Shown: positions 25,177 to 33,860, numbered from the stretch's first letter. The stretch: DNA of 35,794 bases from Candidatus Methanoperedens nitratireducens (GCA_020724545.1 DYGR01000031.1:1-35794); one strand, 5' to 3'. Notes: a model not told the origin generated them from the letters alone. A program made the numbers and translations.

Positions 25177-26001
25177 ATGATTCATCTTGGCAAGATCGCC
25201 TTTGCTAACTGTGATTTCCCCTATTATGCCATTGAGCACGGCAGGATAGAAGTACCTGATATCAGCATCACGCAGGCACACCCGGTCGAGCTTGCGCGCA
25301 GGCTGTTTAAAAGCGAACTTGATATCAGCCCCATCTCCTCGATCATGTACGGAAAACGAGATGATCTTCTCATACTGCCTGACCTTTCCATTACATCCAA
25401 TGATTTCACTAAGAGCGTATTGATATGCTCAAATGGAAAGCTTGAGCTCTCGGATCTTGAGGGAAAAACACTTTGTATTCCTCAAACAACTGCGAGTTCG
25501 GCTGCATTGATCAAAATTATACTATCGCTTAAGGACATAGATGTTAAAATCAAGCACTGTTCTGGAACAGATATAGATCTGATGTTGAAGAAAGGGGATG
25601 CAGCTCTGTTGATTGGCGATAGCGCGATTCATGCCATAGGAAAATATCGTATTATCGCAGATCTGGGCAACGAATGGAAGAAGATAACAGGTAAAAAAAT
25701 GGTTTATGCATTATGGATCGTCAGGGAGGACTTCGCAATGCACCATCCGGATAAGGTGAAAGGTGTGCTGAAAGCACTTCTTGAATCAAAGGAGTATGCT
25801 TATAAAAACATTAATGAAATAGCTAATTTTATAGCCAATGAGAAAAATATTGATTGCGGATTTATGCGAGAATACCTCCATACATTGAATTACGATCTGG
25901 ATGCCGAGAGTATAGAGAGCCTTAGGCTTTATTTTAAACACGCAGAGGATTGCGGGATTATAGATGATGTTAAACTCAGGTTTTTTAATAACCTGGATTG
26001 A
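25177..26001 (+). CDS. mqnA: MqnA-like chorismate dehydratase (futalosine menaquinone pathway)
   Basis: The 274-residue periplasmic-binding-protein-fold protein has the MqnA/MqnD pattern: GKIAFANCDFPYYAIEHG at the start, VELARRLFKSELDISPISSIMY, LPDLSITSNDFTKSVLICS and CIPQTTASSAALIKIIL. MqnA removes water from chorismate to give 3-[(1-carboxyvinyl)oxy]benzoate, the first step of the futalosine route to menaquinone. There is no signal peptide, as expected for the cytoplasmic enzyme. The close paralogue MqnD or an unassigned binding protein is possible. No other mqn gene is in the window. It appears leaderless from the shared TATA box. Menaquinone would fit an anaerobic methane oxidiser rather than most methanogens. 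Confidence 0.72.
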   Translation: MIHLGKIAFANCDFPYYAIEHGRIEVPDISITQAHPVELARRLFKSELDISPISSIMYGKRDDLLILPDLSITSNDFTKSVLICSNGKLELSDLEGKTLCIPQTTASSAALIKIILSLKDIDVKIKHCSGTDIDLMLKKGDAALLIGDSAIHAIGKYRIIADLGNEWKKITGKKMVYALWIVREDFAMHHPDKVKGVLKALLESKEYAYKNINEIANFIANEKNIDCGFMREYLHTLNYDLDAESIESLRLYFKHAEDCGIIDDVKLRFFNNLD

Positions 26002-26049
26002 GATATTGATTGATAACTATATATTTCATAACCTTTATCATTGTATATA

Positions 26050-27177
26050 ATGCTTGATCTACTTGATTGTTTAATACTTCAGGATATAGAACAGGTTGGC
26101 TCTGAGATAATTTTAGAATTAAATAGTAGATTTGAATCTATAGATGATATCTGGGAGAGCTCCCGATCAGAACTTGAGGATATAATTGGCAGAGGTGAAG
26201 TAGTTAATAATATCTTAAAATCAAAATCTATTGATAAGAAGAAGTATGCCTTATCCATCAATCTGGCAAGAGGGAAGGGTATTCAGATATACTGCATTTT
26301 TGATGAAGAGTATCCAGGCGTACTTAAAGAATTAAAAGACCCACCTCCTGTATTGTATCTCAAAGGAGAACTACCTGAAGATATTAATAAGAATATTGCT
26401 ATTATAGGGACCAGAAATACTACCCATCATGGGAACCGATTGACAAGAGATTGCAGCAAAACCCTTGCTAAGAATGGATATATTGTTATTAGTGGATTAT
26501 CCAGGGGAGCCGATACTGCCGCACATTTAGGCGCACTGGATGGAGGAGGAAGGACAATAGCAGTATTAGGTAGCGGGATCGATGAGATATACCCATCTGA
26601 GAATGATGAACTATCAAAAGACATAGTTAATAATGGAGGTGCTCTGATCTCAGAATCACCACTGGGTGCCAGATGTCAGGATCTCAGGTTAAAAGAAAGA
26701 AATAGACTCATTAGCTGTTTGAGTAAGGCTGTAATTGCCGCTGAGGCTAAAGAAAAAACAGGAACCTCAATCGCAGTGCAGCATGCTGTTCAACTTGGAA
26801 GAAAAATATTCGTAATACCTGCCCTGAGGGAATCAAGTATCAATTATACAAATTATCAGAAAGATCTTGTTTATCTGGGAGCAATCAATGTTTTAGACCC
26901 GGCCGATGTATTAAATAATCTTCTTAATGATAGAGGATATATAGAGACCAGTGATTTCCTCCATTTTATAAGCAATGATTTTAAAATTAATTATAACGAA
27001 ATAGCAGAGAAAGAGACCAAATTAAATAGCATCCCTGAAACAGATGATAACAATGAGCGGTTTATTCTAAAGGACAGTATCAGCAGCACAAAGAAGGAAG
27101 ATAAAAGAAAAGGAAAGAAGAAACATATAGAGGGAGATAAAATAACAAAGCTGTCTATGTACTCAGAGGCAGAATAG
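26050..27177 (+). CDS. dprA: DprA/Smf-type DNA-processing protein
   Basis: The 375-residue protein has an N-terminal helix-hairpin-helix-like segment (about 1-60, SIDDIWESSRSELEDIIG). The DprA Rossmann core spans about 75-290: IAIIGTRNTTHHGNRL, VISGLSRGADTAAHLGAL, TIAVLGSGIDEIYPSEN, LISESPLG, ERNRLISCLSKAVIAAEA and GRKIFVIP. In bacteria DprA loads RecA on incoming ssDNA; the archaeal role is untested. The usual C-terminal winged helix is not obvious and the tail is Lys-rich (STKKEDKRKGKKKHIEG). TATATATT centred at about 26021 is about 28 bp before the ATG, suggesting a leaderless mRNA. The 3' end overlaps the convergent gene by 23 bp. Confidence 0.9.
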   Translation: MLDLLDCLILQDIEQVGSEIILELNSRFESIDDIWESSRSELEDIIGRGEVVNNILKSKSIDKKKYALSINLARGKGIQIYCIFDEEYPGVLKELKDPPPVLYLKGELPEDINKNIAIIGTRNTTHHGNRLTRDCSKTLAKNGYIVISGLSRGADTAAHLGALDGGGRTIAVLGSGIDEIYPSENDELSKDIVNNGGALISESPLGARCQDLRLKERNRLISCLSKAVIAAEAKEKTGTSIAVQHAVQLGRKIFVIPALRESSINYTNYQKDLVYLGAINVLDPADVLNNLLNDRGYIETSDFLHFISNDFKINYNEIAEKETKLNSIPETDDNNERFILKDSISSTKKEDKRKGKKKHIEGDKITKLSMYSEAE

Positions 27178-28567
27178 AATTCTCTTTCTTCAAAATCCCT
27201 CTCCCTGCAATAACACCCGTAGCCGCAGCATTCACTATATCCCGCGACAGACCTGCACCGTCCCCTGCTGCGAACAGGTTCTTGATCGTGGTTTCCATAT
27301 TCCTGTCAACCAGAACCTGCATAGAATAGAACTTGACCTCGGGTGCGTACAGAAGGGTTGAATCAGATGCAACCCCAGGTATTATCTCATTCAGTACCTC
27401 AAGCCCTTCCCTTATATCAGTAACTATACGATGCGGCAGAGCCATGGAAATATCTCCTGGCGTCACGTCCTTTAGTGTATTTATCACAGGGTTCTTTTTA
27501 AGCCTCTCTCCTGTACTTCGCCTGCCGCGCCTGAGGTCGCCCATCCTCTGCAGTACAGGTTTTCCTCCGCCTATGGTGGTGGCCAGTTTGGCGATCGATC
27601 TGCCGTAACGTACAGTGTTCTCCATGGGTTCTGTGAGATCAATCCTCACAAGGAAAGCGAAATTAGTATTATCAGACTGCATATTCCTCATGGAGTGCCC
27701 GTTTGTAGCTATGAATCCCTCGTACTCCTCCTTGACAACAAAACCATGCTCGTTGGTACAGAATGTCCTTACAAAATCATCATAGGTTTTTGTCTGGATA
27801 TGGAATTTTGGATCGCGGTTGATCCTGGTAATCGGGTCCATGACAATCGCAGGGACCTCAACCCTCACACCCACATCGATCGGAGCGTATTTTGCCCCTA
27901 TTTTATGTTTCTTCACAAGCCCATCTATCCATGTTGCTCCAACCCTGCCGGGCGAGATAATAGTAGAGCGAGATCCTATCTCCAGTCCATTTTTTAATAT
28001 TACACCTGTGCAGGCATCATTTTTGATGATCAGATCATCCACTGAAGTATTAAGCAGGAACTCAATGCCTCTATCTTTCAGGTCTTTCTCAAAGCTGCCG
28101 ATCACCCTCTGGGCATTATCGGACCCCATATGTCTCTGTGTTATTTCAATAAACCTTGCTCCAAAAGCCGCAGCACGACGCTTCAGGTGCTCAACCTCTT
28201 CTCCCCTGGGAATATACAGTTGCTCAGGCGCACCGTACTTAACGAATACCTTATCTACATGATCAACCAGTTTCCAGGCATACCCGTGATCTTGTACCTG
28301 CAAAGCCAGGTCACCGCCTACATCAGGCCGAAGATTCAGGGTTCCGTCAGAGTAAGTCCCGGCTCCTCCCACACCGCACATTATATCGCACGGGCTGCAG
28401 TGGGTACAGATTCCCTGGCGCTTCATCTTACATTCACGCTCATCTATACTGCGTCCCTGATCGATGATCAGAACATCCTTTTTTCCCGCAAGTTCATCTG
28501 CAGCGAACATGCCAGCAGGCCCTGCTCCCACGATTATAACATCATATTCCTGCTTTTGCGGTCTCAC
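27155..28567 (-). CDS. FAD-dependent dehydrogenase (COG2509 type)
   Basis: The 470-residue flavoprotein has the dinucleotide motif VGAGPAGMFAADEL (G14, G16, G19). A cysteine cluster follows (C46, C54, C57, C60, C64 in the KRQGICTHCSPCDIMCG region), then GGAGTYSDGTLNLR. A C-terminal FAD-contacting segment reads LFAAGDGAGLSRDIVNAAATG. COG2509 proteins are conserved in archaea and bacteria; the natural substrate is unknown. The cysteines suggest metal or Fe-S binding, unproven. It starts within the purP stop (4-bp overlap), so the two are co-transcribed. Confidence 0.85.
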   Translation of the reverse strand: MRPQKQEYDVIIVGAGPAGMFAADELAGKKDVLIIDQGRSIDERECKMKRQGICTHCSPCDIMCGVGGAGTYSDGTLNLRPDVGGDLALQVQDHGYAWKLVDHVDKVFVKYGAPEQLYIPRGEEVEHLKRRAAAFGARFIEITQRHMGSDNAQRVIGSFEKDLKDRGIEFLLNTSVDDLIIKNDACTGVILKNGLEIGSRSTIISPGRVGATWIDGLVKKHKIGAKYAPIDVGVRVEVPAIVMDPITRINRDPKFHIQTKTYDDFVRTFCTNEHGFVVKEEYEGFIATNGHSMRNMQSDNTNFAFLVRIDLTEPMENTVRYGRSIAKLATTIGGGKPVLQRMGDLRRGRRSTGERLKKNPVINTLKDVTPGDISMALPHRIVTDIREGLEVLNEIIPGVASDSTLLYAPEVKFYSMQVLVDRNMETTIKNLFAAGDGAGLSRDIVNAAATGVIAGRGILKKENSILPLST

Positions 28568-29637
28568 GATATCACCTCTGGAAGTAAATTCATATCACGG
28601 GCCGTCTTGATCTCACGGGCGATACGCCGTCCTGTTGAAAGTCCCTCATCCACCAGATCCGCATAAGGCGAGCCTGAAATAAACAGGTTTGTCCCTGCAA
28701 CGATGCGTGCTGAGATCTCAAAGACCTTCAACTCAAGCGTGTCGGTTACTACGGTCTCAAGGCAGAAAGGACCGATCATTCCTCCAAACAATTCAAGCGA
28801 TTTCTCAACAACCTGCTCTCCCATCTCAAAGACCTTGGGGAGAAGTGACTCCCTTACGATAAGTGGCAGGTTGCCTGTTACAACAAACGTTGGATAAATC
28901 CCGGCCCCGGCCAGCTCAGTCGGTGAGCCGATCCTGAAGATCTCATCAGCGTTTGATTCCACGCGCCTGTCTATACCCAGGAGCTCAAGTGTGCCCTTAC
29001 TCAATGCATAGCCCTCATGCTTGATAGGTGAATAGAAATAATGCAGGTAATAACGTGTTCCAAGAACGAATTCCTGGATGGTGTATTTTTCAGCCGGGTT
29101 AATCCTCTTCTGAAAATCCGAATAATTCTTCACTACAAAGAAACCCATGCCGCCCTTTGCACCGTAATACTTTACCATCATGGGTGAATCGATATCCTCA
29201 GGGTTCTTTATCTGCCTGGGCATTTTTATACCCGCAGCTTCAAGCCACATCCGGCTCATATCCCGGTCAGATTCCCACTCAAGCACACGGCGGTTGCCAA
29301 ACGTGGGGAGACGAAGCTTATTGAAATTAGCTGCTCCGAGGTATTCAACAAAAGAGCCGTGCGGGATTATTATGGCATTTTTTTCCGCCAGTTCATCTGT
29401 TTTTGAAAGGATCTCTTTATAATCTTTCACAGTGAAAAATTCATCAGGTTTGGCCTTCGGGAAAGCGTCATAGAACCTTGGTGGCGCATTTATGCAGATC
29501 CCAATGGTTTTGAAGCCCTCTTTTCTTGCCCCGTCAAAGATCTGAAGACTGCTGTGCGAGCAGACCGTGGCAATGGCTAGTTTATCTTTATCGTAACTCT
29601 CTAAAATTTCAAGAATCTCCTGTTTTGTGACCATCAT
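28564..29637 (-). CDS. purP: PurP, formate-dependent FAICAR synthetase
   Basis: The 357-residue archaeal PurP is an ATP-grasp enzyme that makes 5-formaminoimidazole-4-carboxamide ribonucleotide from AICAR, formate and ATP in purine synthesis. Landmarks are the N-terminal LAIATVCSHSSLQIFDGARKEG, HGSFVEYLG, KYYGAKGGMGFFV and EFVLGTRYYLHYFYSP. The active-site-like GPFCLE and the C-terminal SARIVAGTNLF are also present. The minus-strand TATA AAAATATATAG (29659-29669) is centred about 27 bp before ATG 29637, again suggesting a leaderless message. Confidence 0.95.
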   Translation of the reverse strand: MMVTKQEILEILESYDKDKLAIATVCSHSSLQIFDGARKEGFKTIGICINAPPRFYDAFPKAKPDEFFTVKDYKEILSKTDELAEKNAIIIPHGSFVEYLGAANFNKLRLPTFGNRRVLEWESDRDMSRMWLEAAGIKMPRQIKNPEDIDSPMMVKYYGAKGGMGFFVVKNYSDFQKRINPAEKYTIQEFVLGTRYYLHYFYSPIKHEGYALSKGTLELLGIDRRVESNADEIFRIGSPTELAGAGIYPTFVVTGNLPLIVRESLLPKVFEMGEQVVEKSLELFGGMIGPFCLETVVTDTLELKVFEISARIVAGTNLFISGSPYADLVDEGLSTGRRIAREIKTARDMNLLPEVIS

Positions 29638-29803
29638 GTATTTACGTAGTGCAACTGCTATATATTTTGCTGAGCTAATTAATCTTTTGGAGATGTTGGC
29701 TTGTTTAGTTGAAAGCCCGAGGTGATGGTTTACTCAGTGAACATGAGCAGATAAAGTTTATGTGCTAGAGAGTGTAACTTTGAGTAATGGGAGTGATTAT
29801 AAT

Positions 29804-31303
29804 ATGAATATCTTTCCAAGAGATTTTACTCATACTTTAACTGGTTTTGGTGGTGACCCGAACATGAATAAGGAACAGCATAGGGCTTCTATAAAAAAAG
29901 CCCCGGTAGTCCTGATACATGGAAACGCTGCGCATGTAGCTCATCCGATGTTTGGTTGGGATACCATGAAACGTTTTCTAAAGGAGGAAGGGTATCAGGA
30001 TAGTGAGATCTGGGCGATGGATTATTTAGGTGAAAATAATTTTCGTCCAGATATGCCCACACCTGTTAGAAACCATATAGATGATCTAAGAAAGTTTATT
30101 GATGATGTTATAGACTATTTAAATGTTGAAAGAATAGATATTATCTGCCATTCTCTTGGTGGTATGATGACCTGTGCCTATATGAGAGGTTATAGGTCAG
30201 ATGGTACATTCGATAATGCGAACCACAGGCTTGACAATATCGGGACTGCCGTATTTCTTGCTACTGCCAATTTTGGTTTGGGTATGAATTCGGTTGGAGA
30301 ATTTCTGACTGGTGGTAGTTTTGAAGTGAATTCTCATATATTCAATGGGGTTAAAGATGATACTCCCAGAGGAACAGACGATCCAAAGCAGATGGTTATT
30401 CCTGAGGAGGCAAAAACGTGTCAGCGCGAAAGTGAAGAAAGTCAAGGTGCAAATGATCCAAAGCAGATGATCGCGGAGATGGCTGCCCTTGAGGAGAGCT
30501 GGAAAGTTAAAACCGATTTGGATGTAGGTACATTACCTCCTCAAAATGTGTATGTCGCTATTACAGCGACAGGTGACTTTGTTGATAAACAAAATAAAGA
30601 TACTGGCAGGTTGGAGGGTGCTCATTGTAATTTAAGATTTAATTTAGGTCCAAATATAATGGGACACTCACAAATCCTTAAGCAAAGAGGGGTTTTTGAT
30701 GCTTTTAAAGAGTGTTTAAATAAGCATCCGCCTGGTATTCCAGTTTCTGCATTCCAGAGAATTGCTGTTAGTCCTGTTTCTATAAGGGTCAGTGAGAGTA
30801 CCCCTATAAAGGTTAGCGAGATAGGTGAGATTTCCCCTAAGCCTTTGTCAGTTACTGTAAATGTTACTCCGACAGATATGGTTGTCTCTTATGCTACAAA
30901 GCGTGTAACTAAAGAATATCAGGCAGGTTATATTATAGAAAATGTTGCAGAGACCTGTAGTGGTAAATTAAGAAACGGGGAAGGACTTACTCTATCTAAA
31001 GATGGGATATGGGATGTTACTTTTTCAGGTCCTGGTGTGAGCGATATTAAGAGAATGTATGGTGTTTCTGTAATTAAGCCTACAGTAGAAATAGAGACTC
31101 CTGATAGACCTAAATTTACTGATTCTCTTGAAGTTAAAGCTAAAGCTTCGAGTGGTAATCTATATTTTTCTTTTGATGGCATGCATTTTAATGAGGGAAA
31201 TAAAGTAAAGATCTCCGAAACTAACACTGTATATTTTATTGCTATTGATAAAGGAAATGCTTCCGAAGTTGTTTATCGTTTTTATGAAAAGGAGGCAGTG
31301 TGA
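29804..31303 (+). CDS. Lipase-like alpha/beta hydrolase with beta-sandwich tail
   Basis: The product is 499 residues from ATG 29804, preferred because GGGAGTGAT at 29789-29797 is a good ribosome binding site; a GTG at 29762 would add 14 residues. The hydrolase domain has the oxyanion strand VVLIHGNAAHVAHP and the nucleophile Ser in ICHSLGGMM (S117). A likely Asp lies in ITATGDFVD and a likely His in IMGHSQILK. This is the layout of Lip/PGAP1-like lipases. A Thr/Val-rich beta region follows (PISIRVSESTPIKVSEIGE-like). The final segment (about 440-495) resembles the chitobiase C-terminal or bacterial Ig domain (SGNLYFSFDGMHFNEGNKVKI). No signal peptide is seen. It is followed 58 bp later by the I9-type gene. 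Confidence 0.75.
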   Translation: MNIFPRDFTHTLTGFGGDPNMNKEQHRASIKKAPVVLIHGNAAHVAHPMFGWDTMKRFLKEEGYQDSEIWAMDYLGENNFRPDMPTPVRNHIDDLRKFIDDVIDYLNVERIDIICHSLGGMMTCAYMRGYRSDGTFDNANHRLDNIGTAVFLATANFGLGMNSVGEFLTGGSFEVNSHIFNGVKDDTPRGTDDPKQMVIPEEAKTCQRESEESQGANDPKQMIAEMAALEESWKVKTDLDVGTLPPQNVYVAITATGDFVDKQNKDTGRLEGAHCNLRFNLGPNIMGHSQILKQRGVFDAFKECLNKHPPGIPVSAFQRIAVSPVSIRVSESTPIKVSEIGEISPKPLSVTVNVTPTDMVVSYATKRVTKEYQAGYIIENVAETCSGKLRNGEGLTLSKDGIWDVTFSGPGVSDIKRMYGVSVIKPTVEIETPDRPKFTDSLEVKAKASSGNLYFSFDGMHFNEGNKVKISETNTVYFIAIDKGNASEVVYRFYEKEAV

Positions 31304-31361
31304 ACAATAAATTGACAAAAAATTTAAACTTATGGAGACCCTATTAAACAATGGAGTGAAG

Positions 31362-31622
31362 ATGTCAAAAATTACTGAAGAACTCTTAAAGAAGATAGAA
31401 GAAGCAGAGAAAATAGATCCAAACCAGAAAATACCTGTCATAGTTACATTTGATCCTGATTTAGATATTTCAACCCTTGAGAAAATGGGCTTACATATTG
31501 AGAAAAAATTCCCTGAGATAAATGCTGTTTCAGGAACGGTTACAGCAAGTGCTGCAAAGAGACTCTCTGAGCTTAAGGGTGTAAAGATCATAGAATACGA
31601 TTCCAGGGTCTACGCCCTTTAA
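31362..31622 (+). CDS. Stand-alone I9 (subtilisin propeptide-like) protein
   Basis: The 86-residue protein starts at ATG 31362, with GGAGTGA 3-9 bp upstream. It has a helical N-terminus (ITEELLKKIEEAEKID) and then the inhibitor-I9/propeptide fold: KIPVIVTFDPD, STLEKMGLHIEKKFPEINAV, SGTVTASAAKRLSELKGVKIIEYDSRVY. There is no protease domain and no signal peptide. Stand-alone I9 proteins in fungi and yeast inhibit or fold subtilisin-type proteases. Here a subtilase gene lies 45 bp away on the opposite strand, an obvious candidate target. Its C-terminus, EYDSRVYAL, resembles the EPDGKCYAL at the end of that subtilase's own prodomain. Confidence 0.8.
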   Translation: MSKITEELLKKIEEAEKIDPNQKIPVIVTFDPDLDISTLEKMGLHIEKKFPEINAVSGTVTASAAKRLSELKGVKIIEYDSRVYAL

Positions 31623-31667
31623 TTTCACTCAAAAATGGCCTTAGACAAAAAAGAAAAAAGTATAAGA

Positions 31668-32867
31668 CTATGGTAGTCCTGGAACCGCGGGAGGCACTTC
31701 GAGCCTGAATGCTGCTTCGTCTGCATTCACCCTGCCGAAACCATACTCTTCATCACGGCCTGGTCTGCCCAGGTTTTCCGCTGTAGAGGCAAGCAGCCTT
31801 CTGATAGCGACGTTTTGAGCCACACCAGAGGGTGCCCATCTATGTGAAGATAACGCAAGTGCAGCAGCACCAGCCACATGAGGACATGCCATGCTTGTTC
31901 CACTCAATGTGCCATATCTATTTCCCGGTAGAGTTGATAGAACATCTACGCCCGGGGCGCACAGCTCAACCTCGGGACCTCTACTGCTGAACCGTGCTAT
32001 CACGTTGGCACTATCTATGGCAGATACGGCTATGACGGATTCATATTTTGCAGGGAAGTTTACTGGTCCTCTGTCGTTTCCGGCCGCCGCAACCAGTATT
32101 AATCCTCTCCTCCATGCCAGATTGCACATTCTCTCTAATGCTGTAGTAGGTGCCGAAGAAGCACCAAGGCTCATATTAAGTACATGCATGCCATTCCTGA
32201 TACACCAGTCTATACCCGCGATTATCCAGCTAAAATTTCCTGAACCATCACTGCCGAGTACCTTTACAGCATACAGGTATGCAGATGGTGCAACCCCTAT
32301 TACACCAAATCCATTCATTGCTGCCCCGATGGTGCCTGCCACATGGGTTCCATGTCCGTTAAAATCCTTTGGACCTGTTTCTGCTGGTACAAAGCTTATC
32401 CCGCCTCTGTAGTTTGGACTTAAGTCCGTATGTGTAAAATCTATGCCCGTGTCACAGACCGCGACCTTTATGCCCTTACCTTTAGTTATATCCCAGGCTT
32501 GAGGTGCCTTTATTCTATCTATACCCCATGGAATAGTCTCAACCTCAGGCGATGGCTGACCTTCTACTACAGGCAGTGCATAACATTTTCCATCTGGTTC
32601 AACAGCTTCCACATCTGGGTCTTTTTTTAGAGCTGCAACATCATCATCCGTGAGTTGAGCTGAGATTATCGGTGCCTCATACTCATTTATATCGAATGCT
32701 ATATTCTCCACAGGTACATAAGCAGGCACTCTTAGAGCCGAAGCAGCCTCTATAACATTCACAGGTGATTTGATCGCACTCCTAAATATTTCCACCTTAT
32801 CGCTTTCCTTATCCGTCCTTTCGTTCTTAGCCTTAAAAGTGACTATATATGAAACTCTCTCTACCAA
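31668..32867 (-). CDS. Subtilisin-like serine protease without signal peptide
   Basis: The 399-residue S8 protease has a prodomain at about 1-98 (VSYIVTFKAKNERT ... LTDDDVAALKKDPDVEAVEPDG). The catalytic domain has D139 in KVAVCDTGIDFTHTDL, H172 in DFNGHGTHVAGT, oxyanion N264 in VAAAGNDRG and S325 in LSGTSMACPHVAG. All active-site residues are present. There is no signal sequence before the prodomain, so it is either cytoplasmic or exported by another route. The start is TTG 32867 behind GGGGGG; an AT-rich TATA-like AGTATAAATAG lies about 50 bp upstream. It converges on the I9-type inhibitor gene. Confidence 0.93.
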   Translation of the reverse strand: MVERVSYIVTFKAKNERTDKESDKVEIFRSAIKSPVNVIEAASALRVPAYVPVENIAFDINEYEAPIISAQLTDDDVAALKKDPDVEAVEPDGKCYALPVVEGQPSPEVETIPWGIDRIKAPQAWDITKGKGIKVAVCDTGIDFTHTDLSPNYRGGISFVPAETGPKDFNGHGTHVAGTIGAAMNGFGVIGVAPSAYLYAVKVLGSDGSGNFSWIIAGIDWCIRNGMHVLNMSLGASSAPTTALERMCNLAWRRGLILVAAAGNDRGPVNFPAKYESVIAVSAIDSANVIARFSSRGPEVELCAPGVDVLSTLPGNRYGTLSGTSMACPHVAGAAALALSSHRWAPSGVAQNVAIRRLLASTAENLGRPGRDEEYGFGRVNADEAAFRLEVPPAVPGLP

Positions 32868-33062
32868 TTTAATAACCCCCCAAATAGTAATTTCATTACA
32901 GATTTATTCTATTTATACTTTATGGTTTACATTTCTGCAAGTACAATCAGTATATGAAAGATTACGTGCGCCTGTCTCCCTGGGAGCATAATAGAGGAGT
33001 GCATATAAACTCAGGCATCCCGAACCGTGCATTCTGCATTACTGCAATGGAGATCGGCGGGT

Positions 33063-33240
33063 ATGCATGGGAGAAGGCTGGTAGAATCTGGTATGCGTAC
33101 GGCGGTTACACTGGATACGGATACGCTTCCTCCTGAAGAGGCGCGTAAGCTGCAGGAGATGGTAGATGCAGCTAATTTTTTCAACCCCTGCAACGCTGCG
33201 ACCCCTGCTTCAATCACTGTTGGCGTATGCAAGGAAGTAA
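33063..33240 (+). pseudogene. Decayed emfourin-like protease inhibitor gene
   Basis: The frame from ATG 33063 (open from 33027) encodes AVTLDTDTLPPEEARKLQEM, then VDAANFF. This matches the N-terminal half of emfourin (M4in), an inhibitor of protealysin-type metalloproteases. A run of six T follows at 33176-33181. Removing one T gives STPATLRPLLQSLLAYARK and a stop at 33238, which matches the emfourin C-terminus (the ALRPLL ... helix). The central ITVE beta-strands normally between the halves are missing. So this looks like an inhibitor gene that has lost its middle and acquired a frameshift. The original frame runs on without conserved features to 33356. Family recognition is from memory of these motifs. 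Confidence 0.55.
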
Positions 33241-33575
33241 GGTATTCAGAAGAGCCTATCCTTCGTGGCAAGTATCAAACAGGGCTAGGAAGCCCAAATT
33301 CAGATGTCAAAGGCGATGCATGGATATTCAATTTATGGAAATCCATGCTAAAATGACAGACTTACGCAGTTCGTCGGCCTGCCCAGTAGGTGTATCGTGA
33401 CCACGAATGCTTAAGATAGATATATATATGAGTATGCGCTTATGCTTTACAGGCGACAAACGCGTAATCATTGGTTGGTTCACGCTCTGCATGCTGGCTG
33501 TTGCTGGCCACCTATTTGCAGTCAACTACGTTCATGCTTGATTCGCAGTCTACAACGAGAGGGAAGATTAGCATC

Positions 33576-33860
33576 ATGTGGGGTGACACTATTTCGGTCA
33601 AAGACTTGGCAAAGCTTACAGAAACTCTGACCGATATCATACAACGGATCAGGTCACTAGAGGAGCTTGAGGGTTGGTTAAGATCACAACATTGTGTCAA
33701 GTCTGTCAGAACGGCAGATTACCTTATCAAGACCATGCCCCCGCGCAAGGAATTATTGGTTGCCTTCAAGATGGATGATGGCTCGACTATTACGAAGGTC
33801 ATCGATATCATACTTTATCCAAATCATACCCTTGGTCTGGCTGGAGTGCATGAACCATAG
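33576..33860 (+). CDS. Small hypothetical protein
   Basis: I do not recognise this 94-residue protein. From ATG 33576 it has a helical N-terminus (SVKDLAKLTETLTDIIQRI, SLEELEGWLRSQHCV). A beta-rich second half follows (KELLVAFKMDDGSTITKVIDIILYPNHTLGLAGVHEP). It has no signal peptide, membrane segment or catalytic motif. AGAGGGAAGA 15 bp upstream is a loose ribosome binding site. The open frame extends to 33471, but that part looks non-coding. It lies between the inhibitor remnant and the trypsin-like protease gene, so an inhibitor or chaperone role is possible but unsupported. Confidence 0.45.
   Translation: MWGDTISVKDLAKLTETLTDIIQRIRSLEELEGWLRSQHCVKSVRTADYLIKTMPPRKELLVAFKMDDGSTITKVIDIILYPNHTLGLAGVHEP

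Noticed and set aside
32954-33136. 60-codon frame rich in Gly/Tyr upstream of the inhibitor remnant
   Set aside because: It overlaps the emfourin-like frame in another register and looks like a translation of GGT/TAC-rich sequence without a conserved pattern.
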